This document shows, in pieces, positions 47,827-59,300 of a stretch of DNA of 64,000 nt (positions are counted from its first letter, which is position 1; the number at the start of each line of letters is the position of its first letter). Source of the DNA: Micropterus salmoides (Eukaryota; Chordata; Actinopteri; Centrarchiformes; Centrarchidae). The stretch spans positions 10,604,155 to 10,668,154 of the forward strand of contig NW_024040596.1 of NCBI RefSeq assembly GCF_014851395.1, read 5' to 3'. The position numbers and the translations under genes are program-made. The notes beneath the pieces were generated by a model that saw only the letters and a program-made list of their open reading frames with translations, was not told the origin of the DNA and searched no databases.

Positions 47827-50056
47827 CTCCTGTTACAAGTCATTGTCCTCAGCCTGAAACCACATTTTCTGCCTCAAAATGTGTCTCCTGTTGCCTTTTG
47901 GGCCACATTCTACACATACAAAATACAAATTGTATTTAACAGACATTCATACATTTAGTGGCTCAAATCATTTCCCTGCGATAGATGGATAAGTGTGTGT
48001 GTGTGTGTGTGTGTGCTATTCGTGGACTGGTGGTAGCTGGTTGTCAGATTACTGTACTGCTGAGACACTTCCAATAAGTCTAGCCACCACGGTGATTGGC
48101 TTAAATATCCCGTGTAAATGTGACACAAATGTTTAATTAAAATATGTTAGTTTACTTGTGCATGTATAGAGTTAATTGTTCATTGTCTTTTATTTAGTTT
48201 GCTGTCACATTGAAGTGGTGGTCTAAGTCTTATTGCAGACATACAATAATTTAGACATTACAAAGAAAGACAAAATTGTAATTTTCATTACTGGCATCTG
48301 ACTCAAAAACCCAAATGCAGTGAAAATAAGCCTCAGATGACAATTTACACGTCACTTCACTTCTTTAAACATAAAAACCAAGATAAGCAGGTAAAATAAG
48401 CTGGTATAACAACTGTGAACAGTATCTTACATAAATTATGAAGGAATAGCCATTCAATGTAGTTGAGGATACATCAACAGTTTACTCCCGAGTTTCCTCC
48501 ACAACAGCTACACAATTTAACAGATGTTGAAGTTGTTTTTAAATAAAAGATGACCAATCAGTCAGTGTTTAAACGCTGGAACACAGTGCCAAAGATTCTT
48601 CAAATGTGATGAAAATCAGACCAGCGGCGATGACAATGACATCGGAAGGGATGCTTTAAATTGGGTTAAATCAAAACAAAAATGTGATATTACATGTCTT
48701 TGAATGGATCAAAAGTTTCTACGTGAATGTTAACCATTCATCACATAGCCACTTTGTGGCTCATTGTCACTTCAATCCAGCACTTGTAAAGAAAATATTT
48801 TTTGATTTGAAGACAGCGATGGATTTGTTTTAAAATACATACTGAATATATTTCAGGTCATTTTATCTGGGTGACAGTGTGCATCGCAAGGTTTCAAAGG
48901 AGTCACTGTTCTAACAGCTCAGCAGTATAGGTGTAAAAACCACTTCCTCTTAGTGTTGTCTGAGCTGCAACCCGCCAACAGGCTTGCAATCATCTGTAAA
49001 GATACTGGTACACTGGTTTCTCATCATGAGCTGGTCTTTGGATGACTCCATCAGTACTAACAAAATGGTTTGGAGATATGATGGTTGTGAGCAGTGGAGC
49101 TATTGATCTGCTTATTAACACATAGTCACTTTAATATCTGAATTTTAGTTGATGATAGCTTGAAATGTCAGTAGTGTTAATAAAATACACCTTTGAGTTA
49201 GGCCTGAACAACATGGATAGAGAGAAAAGCAACGGCAAATGTAAAAAAAATATCTTTAAATTACTGGTATTTGTATTCCAGTAATTTAATGCACTTTCAC
49301 TAGCCATTTGTTTTGGGTTTCTGCACTAACTACCTCTCTCTATAAAAAAACTTACACAATTTATCTGTAACACTATTTTGCCTTGAAAGGTTTGCTTGAA
49401 GGTTTGTCTTTTGGAATAAACATGTGCTATATAAGGCTTTCTGTAAATTGTGTTTCTGTCATGTCACCCATAATCTTAACTTGGCACAATTCCGAGTTCA
49501 ACATTTTTCACTGGTCCCAGCCAGCCAGAACACTTCCTAGTAACAGTCTAGCCTGTAAATCAGTCTGGTTGTAGCTAAAATATCCTTCAGCAATCAAATT
49601 CACTAACAGACACTTGGGATGCTTTGCGGGGGAAGGTGTTGAAGATGAAGATCATCTTAAGCTTTAAAATTATTGTAATACTAGGACATGTCACAATGAA
49701 ATTAAGAGTTAGTGGGCTGTCATTGTTGTGACTTTTTATGTCTTAATTATGGTAAGCCTACCCTGCAGGTCAGAACTATTTCACTTTTATTAAACGACTT
49801 AACGTGAAATTCTGCGATTGCTATTTAAATATATATATATTTTAAATGGGAATGGTGGGTTGCCATGTCATCCAGAGCAGATGAATTGGCAAGGGTGTGA
49901 ACTTGTGTTGTTTGTCTCTTAACTGTAAGTCTGAAGCATCGATACACTATCTGAAAAAGGAACATTTCCACTTTTTTAACTGCAGGACTTCCAACAACAC
50001 CTGAAGGCATCAAGCGCAGCCACTGGGGTTGAATAACAGGACAGAGTGAAACCACC

Positions 50057-50059
<3 letters not shown>
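47827..50059. other. slc12a8 3' UTR and intergenic DNA
   Basis: No other gene was recognised. A (TG)n tract lies at about 47993-48016 and a candidate AATAAA at 48542-48547. The remainder is A+T-rich and unremarkable up to the heg1 promoter tract. Confidence 0.5.
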
Positions 50060-50114
<55 letters not shown>

Positions 50115-50119
50115 CGCGC
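50060..50119. repeat. (TG)n(CG)n alternating tract upstream of heg1
   Basis: About 46 bp of TG followed by about 14 bp of CG, uninterrupted, then a (GGA)n run at 50121-50138. The tract lies about 250 bp upstream of the heg1 ATG. Confidence 0.95.
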
Positions 50120-50363
50120 AGGAGGAGGAGGAGGAGCCCGCGCTCCTCCGCTGTGATAACAGGCTGCTGCCTCCGCTCTGTTATCTTCCGTTCCCCGCCG
50201 GCCGATCTGCGGACCTCCTCCGGACCTGTACTAGGATTTATTTAATTCTTATGAAACTTCAATAATAGCCTAGGCGCTCCTCCCATGGTGTCCCCGGGAG
50301 ACTCCCCGGCCTCTACTCGACTTTACGGAAACTATCGGCGACCGTTTTGGGGACTTGAAAATC
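50120..50363 (+). promoter_or_regulatory. heg1 5' UTR / proximal promoter
   Basis: G+C- and CpG-rich sequence (CGGCCGATCTGCGGACC, CCGTTCCCCGCCGG) directly before the heg1 start codon. Promoter role inferred from position and composition; no TATA box seen. Confidence 0.45.
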
Positions 50364-53300
50364 ATGGAAACGTGGTTTCTGAATCACGTCCTCGGTTTGT
50401 CTCTGTCGGTCCTCCTGCTGGGTCTGCCGGGGGCCCTCGGGGCAGGGACCCCCAGTAACAACAGTACGGATCCGGTAACGGCAGTATTTGATTATTCAAC
50501 AGCCAAAGATAAACTCCGTAACCTGGAAAACAATGCGACTTCAACTTCATACTCCAGCGAGAGTTTGTCACCATCACAGAGGAACAGCCTGCTCACACGC
50601 GCTGCTGAGACACACACTCCTACTGCTGGAAACTTTGGTAAAATCACTCTCACTAAGGCCTGCAATGGCAAGTGTAATTGTTTAGACAAAATGTTCTGTT
50701 TGCCGAGTTTACCACACTTCTCCCGGATGAGAATTTCGCCCCCCTGCAGAGGAAATGCTTTATAAATGTCTACATTTGATTTCCACCTCGTTAAAGCTAT
50801 ATGAGCTATAGCTGGAGGACACAATAGAAATCCAGCAGCAAAGCTCATTTGATAACACAACAACTGGAGATATCTCAACTGTTTGTGAGGGTTAGAAATC
50901 ATCTATTAATTACAGCTTTAGATGTCCAAAGTGAAGATTTCCTGCTGTGAAGAGCCTAACTGAATTATCAATGAAAAAGCTAAAAGAAATGACATTTCTT
51001 ATGCTTCTCTGCCAAATTGAATTTAACTTCTATGCATCCAAGGCGCCCTGTCATGAAGCAAGTGCACTGCTGTTTTTGGTTTGTTTGCTTTAGTGTAGTT
51101 CTGTGACTAACAATTATTTTCATTATAGATTTGTGTTCAACCAGAATATTCACATTTGAAAAACTGAAACCAGTACATTTTTGTCATTTCTCCTTAGAAA
51201 AATGAATTTAATGGTCAATCGATTAATGCAAATTTAGTTTCTGTCAGTCAACAGAATCGATTCGTATAAACAGTGTTTTTAAGGCAATTTAGTTAACATC
51301 TTAATTTAGTTTTAGAAATGTGCTTCACCACTCATGAATGCATCACTCCGGTGATCTAATCTCAAATCTGATCAGCATCCTCACTATTTTTGGCACCTTT
51401 GCTAATTTCCTGTCAGCACATGAGCTTGAGGTGCTGCTGCCACCACAAGTCCTGACATTTGTTCATTCTTTCCGGTTGTTGATAAGGTGTGTGGCGTTAG
51501 AGCATCTTCTCACCTGTGCAGCATGTGGAATAACCATTACGCCTTTTTGTTTCCCCATAACGAAATATTACTGAGCAGTCATAATCAAGAATATGCATTT
51601 GAAGTGTATGAGGCTGAGGAAAACCACATCTGAACCACACACCTATAGAGCTTTGAATGCAAGAATGGGATCTCTGGCCTAGTTATGTTTACAAGGCCGA
51701 ATGTCAGCCATCATGCCATAAGAAGAAAACCTTTGTCGTTTGTGGTAGACATTGTCACGTGTGCGGCTGGTAGATTCAGGAAAGCATGTCTCGAAACATT
51801 CCTACACAATTGTGACTCTGAAAGCAATGAAAACAAAAAGAATCAAGGGCTTTAATTGCTAAATGTGTCATTTTCAGAGAGCCAAACAGAGGGTTTAGAG
51901 CTTCTGCGCTGGGGGCAAAAATACTTTTGAACCTAAACTCCAGCCAGAGTGAAGTAAGAGAGATTTAAGTTCTGAAGGTAGGGGTGAAGAATTTTCAGAA
52001 GTTATTTCTGAATACCAGAATGCATAATACAAACACTTGGAAGCATGATTCAAAAAAAGATGCCATAGAACATCCAATAATGTCTGGAACCTTTACCTCA
52101 TGAACAGAGCACAAACTTTATTACAGTTTTGCTTCTCAAACCTGCACAACTTCCTCTAAATCTAAACTTAATATAGTTCCAGTTAAAATGCAGTCATGTA
52201 CTCCTCTTGTTTGTTGTATTACCATAATGTTACCATTATTACTACTGTAGTACTACTAATGTGACTAATGTGTGTTTTCCAGTTGGTAAAATGTCAGTGA
52301 TAACTTAAGTTGCACATCATTTAGATGTTTGTCCAGTGAGATTTTCGCTTGTTTTCAGTCATGCTTGATTCATTCAGACTGGGAGCTGCCCAGTACAATT
52401 CTAGGAAACAATGTGAGGGCCAAATGCTTTGCTCAAAGGCTCAAAGGCAAAAAGCAGTTGCTGCTAAGAAATGATAAAGTGGAAATGATTCATTTTTGTC
52501 ACAGTAATTTCACTCAAATTCACACTTCCTGATCTGAACAGGGCCTTCAAGGTGAGGTCAGCTCAAAATTTGATCACTGAGTATGGCAAATGTCTACGGC
52601 AACAAATGAGCCGTTTGCTGTTAGTTGGCAATAAAATATCATTCCATCGCCCATGCCCATTAATACGCCAAATTTAGTTCATTTGGCTATATTAATATGA
52701 AAACTGCAAGTGTAGCAGATGCGAAAAAACAACGCTGACAACCGTGTTAACAGTTGAAAGCTGAGAGATAAACAGCAGAGAATGTGGGAGCGTCCGCCAC
52801 TTGTTGCCAACACCACGTTCCAGTCTAAGTTTTGTTGCCCAGACTGGATCCAGAGAGAAAACAAGAGAGACACATGCAGAGGAAGTAAGAGAGAAAAATA
52901 GAGTCCAGTGGCCCAGTTCTCCTCAGACTCCCAGTGGACGGGCTGTTCTGCAGTTGAACTCTCTACTCCATCGGGTTTGGATGGTGGTGGCTGGTTGCTG
53001 TGTGTTGGCTGTCCGGATGCTGCCCAGCACTGACGCTCATCCTCAGAGTGCTGTTGTTCCAGTCATGGGCCTCTGGAGACCGGCCACATAACAAGCTTTC
53101 AGACAGCACAAGCATAAGTGATTGGCAGAGAAGAAACCTTCAGGTCAGAGAAAGACCTCATGTTGGTTGCTCTTTATGTAATTTAATGCTGCACTCATCA
53201 ATATTTTTATGTAAACAACAGATTATATGACTTTTTAAAGTGAAATAGGTCCTTAGTAGTGATGAACCCACAGATAATTATCACCTCTGCAGTTCTCCTC

Positions 53301-56300
53301 AGCTCTATGGTGCGTTTTAGAGTCTTTCAGCTTATTGTTTTGGTTTTATGGCCTGCAGCTTTACCCTACTTCCATTTGGCCAAAAAAATCTTAAATCTTA
53401 AAGTAATGATTCACTGTCTTGATACTGACAAAACAGCTTTATTTAAAACTTTTTCTGGGGCGTTCCAGAGGCATCTGAACCCAACATCTCTTCATTGATT
53501 TCATCTTTCCCTTTGTCATCCCCCTTGATCTCTATGCACGGTTCTTGTCCATCTCTATTACCAAATGGAAAAGGCAAACTGTAAAAAATATATACAAATG
53601 GGTGATAAATGAAAGGAAAAAGGATGGAGTCAAGCCAACATGAGCCTCCAGAACACTTTAGTGCTCCTGGCCAAGTCTGTGGAATTCTGTTGGAGGGATG
53701 AACACCTCCACAAGCTAGTCCCTCATTTATATATACTACCTTTATTTAATCAGGTAATGTGACCTGTGTACAGGAGATTGAAAGAACAATAATATATAGC
53801 ATCAGAGACAGTCACACACATCACTAATTAGATTTGAAGATAATATATAAGTTCATATTATATCATATGGTGTTTGTGATGGTGGTGGAGAGCATTGTGA
53901 TCTGGTGACTGTTCTCATACTCACCAAACTGTTCAGAGACGCCTAGGACATAGAAACATCTGCATTTGATATGTTTCTCCACTCTTATTCAGGTTTTTCC
54001 TTTAATTTGTAGCCCGTCTGTATTATGTAGAACAACAATCCCTGTTGTGTAGCTGCGTTCTTTTTTGACACTCTTGATAACGTTTGGGCGTTATTTTATG
54101 ACTTAACAACAATTTTGAGCCAGGCTAAAAAAAACTCTCCACAGACACTTAACACGCCCAGACCCATGGTGACAATTTTCTGCCAGTGCCTTGTGCTCAC
54201 TCAGCTTTAGGAAGGAAATGGCTGATTCCCAGTGGAGACAGCCACCGCCATATTTAGGACCTCAAGCCTTTGTTAGAGTAAATGAGCCCGGCTGCCAATT
54301 GTTCTCCACCCAAAATCGTTGCCTCTCCAGCAAGCAACAGCAATTCTGACTGCATCTTCCCCTTTTTTCTGCAGTCTTTGCAGGCCTGACACAGTCTGGT
54401 GAGCCCCCTCTGGTGGCCACAGCTGGCAGTGAGCTACAATATGTACAGTTTGTAATTTCCCAGAAGCTGAGAAAGCTAGAGAGAAACACCCAGATCGTGA
54501 ATATTATTTAGAAGGTAGTAGATAGATGCTTATAAAATACATGAGGGATTGATAACTTGATAATGTTACTTCCTTTTTTCTTTTTCCACAGACACTGAGC
54601 AGACACAAACCTTCACAGAAACAAGCAGCGGGTCACTAGAGGACATAAGCCTATCTACTGAACCACTCGCCTCCACCTTTGTTGTAGCCACTACTGAGTC
54701 CAGCAGCAGCCAGAACTGGAAAGATTTTACTAACACGGACCAGGTACCAGACGCTTCCCCTGCTGTGTCCTGGGAGGCTGGTTCCTGGATATTGATAGAG
54801 AAGGCCGGACTTCCCCAGGACAGTCCAGGCACCACCCTCCGACTTGGAGATGTCTCAGCCTTGATGTCCAATACAGCCGTCCACACCGACAGCACCTACA
54901 CTTCCACCACCAGCCGAGCTGGGGAGAGGACCCTGCTATCTGTCACCTCCTCTTCCAGCAACAGCACCTCCTCTGCCTTCACAGAGGACTCCAACTCTCA
55001 TCAGCCCCCCTCTACCTGGGGTATTTCTGCTAGTGCTACAGAGACTGAGGACTACACCCACAGCGCGCCATCCTCCAGGACTGACAGCAGGGACACAACA
55101 GACCAGCACATGACCCAGTCCTTCAAGGGGACGTTTTCAGAAACGGGGAGCCCGGGGGGCCCAGAGGAACCCAAGGCTTAATCGGAGAGTTTAATGCCAC
55201 CCAGTATCAAGACAGCTCAACATCAGAGGAGACCTCTGACTCGACTCCACCTCTTAGAGTGACAGAGCCCAGTACTGGCCAATCTGAAATGTCCTTTTCC
55301 TTCACACCTCCTGTCACCTCACCTGCAGAAGTTCCTACAAACATCTCAGGGACAGACCAGGGTCCGGCTCTAGTGTTGGAAGCTCCACTGAGTCCTCCAC
55401 TGGAGCCCACAGCTCCAGCACTCAGAACCAGGAGGGCACTGAGGGGGTTTCGTCCCAGACCAGGGAGGGAAACGTGACCTTGGTTCTGACCACAGCACCC
55501 CCTACAGTCACCAGTAGTACATCTGAACTGGATGACTCTCTGACAGGCACTCCAGTGCTGATTACTAAGGTCTTCCTCACCACCACACCTGTCACTGTTA
55601 CAGAAAGGTTAGTTATATTGTTTTTTTTAAACTTTGTGCTTAATTAATGAGTGAATAAATACAATGCTTTGCTCATTATGTTGAGTGATCGATAACACTG
55701 TCATGTCAGTCCTGACATTTGCCATCGTTGTCTGTAAGAGACTTGACTGATTTATTTTCTCTTTAACAGATCACAGATAACAGAGGAAGACACTTTCAAA
55801 GCCACTGCCTCAGCCACCACCACCACCAGCACCCCCACCACCACCACCACTACCATACTTCCTCCAACAGTAACCTCATCCCCCAGGTTCAGTAGCACCA
55901 CTAGCAGCTCTACTCCAGGGTCACCTACCGATGCCACCATCCCGTACACTCCACCCTCCACCACAGCCTCCACACAGGTCCTGCAGACCAGCACAGCCCA
56001 TCCAACTCACCGTGTGTCCACCAGCCAAACTCAGGAGCCCTCAACCGAGATGGCTAACCCCACAAACATCACCACCGTGCAGATAGAAACAAGCACAGGT
56101 ACTCTGGGAATCACCAGGGCTCATGGTCAGCGCATCATCACCACCCACACCCACAGCACCCCAACCAAGAGTACAGAGGCTCTGCAACCACTGGGAAACA
56201 GACAGAGAGAGGAACTACAGAGCTGGTGGTGACGACATCATCCACCAAGGCACCACCACCGCCACCAAGTCAGTAGTTAACACTCTCCTTCATTTTAAGT

Positions 56301-59300
56301 GACAACCCTAAAACATTCAGTTTTCACAGCTGTAGTAACTATTGCTGTTCATGCTAACTAATACTTCTTTTACTTACTATAACCAACTGTATTTGTAAAA
56401 AAACAGAGCTTGTATTTTGAGTACAATCATACATTCCAAAATAATGCCATGCAAAACTATGTCATTTCTACTTACATATATATTTTTAAATCCCTTCCTT
56501 AGGCTATGATAAAGTATAAACTAATGGATTAACGGATTAGTAGTAATGCCACTGTATTTAACTATTTTTAAAGGTTCAATTTCTTGCGTTTTATGGTAAA
56601 ATGCCTCCTCCTCTCTGAAACCCAGGAGACCCCTGTGTGTCAAACCCTTGTATGAACGGAGGGATGTGTTTGAGCTCTGAAGGGCATCGATTCACCTGCC
56701 ACTGTCAGCAGGCATGGACAGGACGGACCTGTAACCAGGGTGAGCCTCTCTTCTCTCCTTCCTGAAAGTTTTATAACAACACTGTCAACATGCAAGTCCT
56801 TTTAAATTGTTGTGTTTCAGCGTACCCAAGCATGACATTTCCGGACAAGTATAATATAAAATATTTTTTTCCACATAGCGCTGAGGGCTAGGATTTTTAT
56901 TCAGGTTTCTGGATTCAGTGAAGGCTCTTTAAAATATATTATTGTAAAAAAAAAAAAAAACCTTTATGTGTCCAGATATGAATGAGTGTGAGAGCGATCC
57001 CTGCCCAGTTGGGTCCAGGTGTGTAAACACTCGAGGATCCTTCAGCTGTGAATGTCCGCTCGGCTTCGACCTGGAGGACGGACGCACCTGCACCAGAGGT
57101 AAAACTCTTAGTAATATATAACAACTGTAAAGCAATAATGCAATCACAGATGATACATGAAATAGACAAATATAAATTACATTAAAAAAATGTGTTCCCA
57201 ATCCATAGCAAAGACGTTTCTGGGAACTTTCAGTGTTAACAGGCAGCCACATGACACAGTTGTCCTCAAGAGCGCCACCCTGCAAGAAATCCAGAGAGAG
57301 ATCATTCAGCTGGTGAGAAGCGGTCCACATCGTTGCATCGTCTCTGCTCGTTTCTGACAAAATCTCTGTTAGGCGTATATGAATTAATATCTAAAACATG
57401 CTTTCTTCCCGTCTTCACCTCAGCTCAATGCTTCGTTGTCAGTCCTCCGAGGTTACAGCCGCTCCACGTTGAGCAAGAAGTAAGTTATTGCATCACTAAA
57501 CCATTCATTTTCTGTTGGGGATAATAATATTTATTTACCCCCTTGATACAACAGCCTTCATTAGAGTAAATCTAGCATTTTCTGAGAATTTGTTCATTGA
57601 ACGTGGACATTTTGTCTCTGTAGACCTCTGTATCGACCTCTGCTCTCTTCCCCTGCAGAGAAGAGGACGGGGTTCATATCTCAGCTGTCAACATGTTTTC
57701 CATATACACTGATGTGACAAGTGCTGAGGTCTACAACAGCATCCAGATGTATCTCAGCAACTGCAGCTCCTCACTGGCACACTGCCGGATGGTCCTGCAC
57801 CACCAGCTCACGTATCACAGTAAATATAATAACCAGAATTCATAATGAACATCATTGCGTTCAATGCAGTTCTTCTCTGGCCTACTTCAACTGTGATTGA
57901 AGGCAGACAACCAAAAGTAGCTGTGAATATGTTTGCAGCCACTAGAGGGCACATTTTATCTGTTAACAGCTCCCTCATGAAAGGTACCATGATACTATTT
58001 TGGACAATATCACACAGTTACATCATCACTCAAAAACTTCATCATCCAGCTGCTATAGTTCACAATCTCACACTGCATGGAATCCTACCATAACACCAAA
58101 GAACAAGAGTGTACAATAAATACTACAATAAGATCACTATGAGCACACAAATACAATAGCAATTTTATGTAGACGGTTGTTGTTGTCGATAGATAGTCTT
58201 CCCCCTTGAGATGTTTCTGATATCTTGGACTATACTCGTGTGATCCAAGTCGTGATCAGATTCCTGTTTTGATGTACTCATGACTAATAGTGTCCACTCT
58301 GTGTCCCAGTGGAAAGTCTTTGTGTGGCCCAGAAGACTCAGTGTGATACAGAACGCTCCACCTGCACAGACAACAGTGGCACAGCCTCCTGCCAGTGCCT
58401 TCAAGGATACTATAAACACAACCCTGACGACCTCTCCTGCCTAAGTGAGCTGAGTGTGTGTGTGTGTGTGTGTGTTCGTCTCACTACTTACTGTGAGTGC
58501 ATGTGGTTTTACAAGTGACTGCAATAATGAGGAATAGTAAATATAAAAGCAAACCATAGATGGATCTGATTAAAACTTGAAAATGTTCCTCTATGGTTTA
58601 CACCTTACAATACAAAATAATGACGAAAATGTTGATTCTTCTAGATTTTAAGAAAATAGTTTAAATTAAAGACATGGAAATTTAGCTAAACAATATATGC
58701 TCTGGAATTTCCTTATATCAATAACTGTGTAACTGGATGTTTTCTGAACAAAACTCCCTGTTTCAGATTGTGGGGATGGCTACAAGCTGGAAAATGGCAC
58801 TTGTGTTCCGTAAGTTCATTAATTTTTTCCCCTTACAGTATGAATCCAGTTGTACTGAAAGATGTAAGACCACATTCTCACTGCAGAGTCTGTTTCTACT
58901 TTTCAGGTGCGTGTTTGGATTTGGAGGATTCAACTGTGGAAATTGTAAGTGGCCAAATGTAATTACTCAGTTTCAATAGAAGATATTTTTATGAACTTGA
59001 GCCACAAATTTGTGATCTTTACATATGTTTTTACTGTTATACAGTTTACAAGCTGATTGCAGTCGTGGTGTCACCTGCAGGGGGTGCTCTGCTCCTCATT
59101 CTCATCATCGCTCTCATTGTCACCTGCTGCAAGTAAGCCTGCTGTTAACTTTGATTTTGTTGCAGTAATCTGTCTCGCTCTACTGTATTATCTAAGTTAA
59201 ATTATCCTAGACTATATAACAAGTGCAATTACCTGTTAGTCGAATATTTAAATAGTAACTTAAAGGTCCAGTGTGTAATATTTCTGAGGATTTATTGATA

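Noticed and set aside
54592..56268. heg1 as a pseudogene because of internal stops
   Set aside because: All splice sites, phases, EGF exons and the KRIT1-binding tail are intact, and every break is a single missing base; assembly error is simpler.
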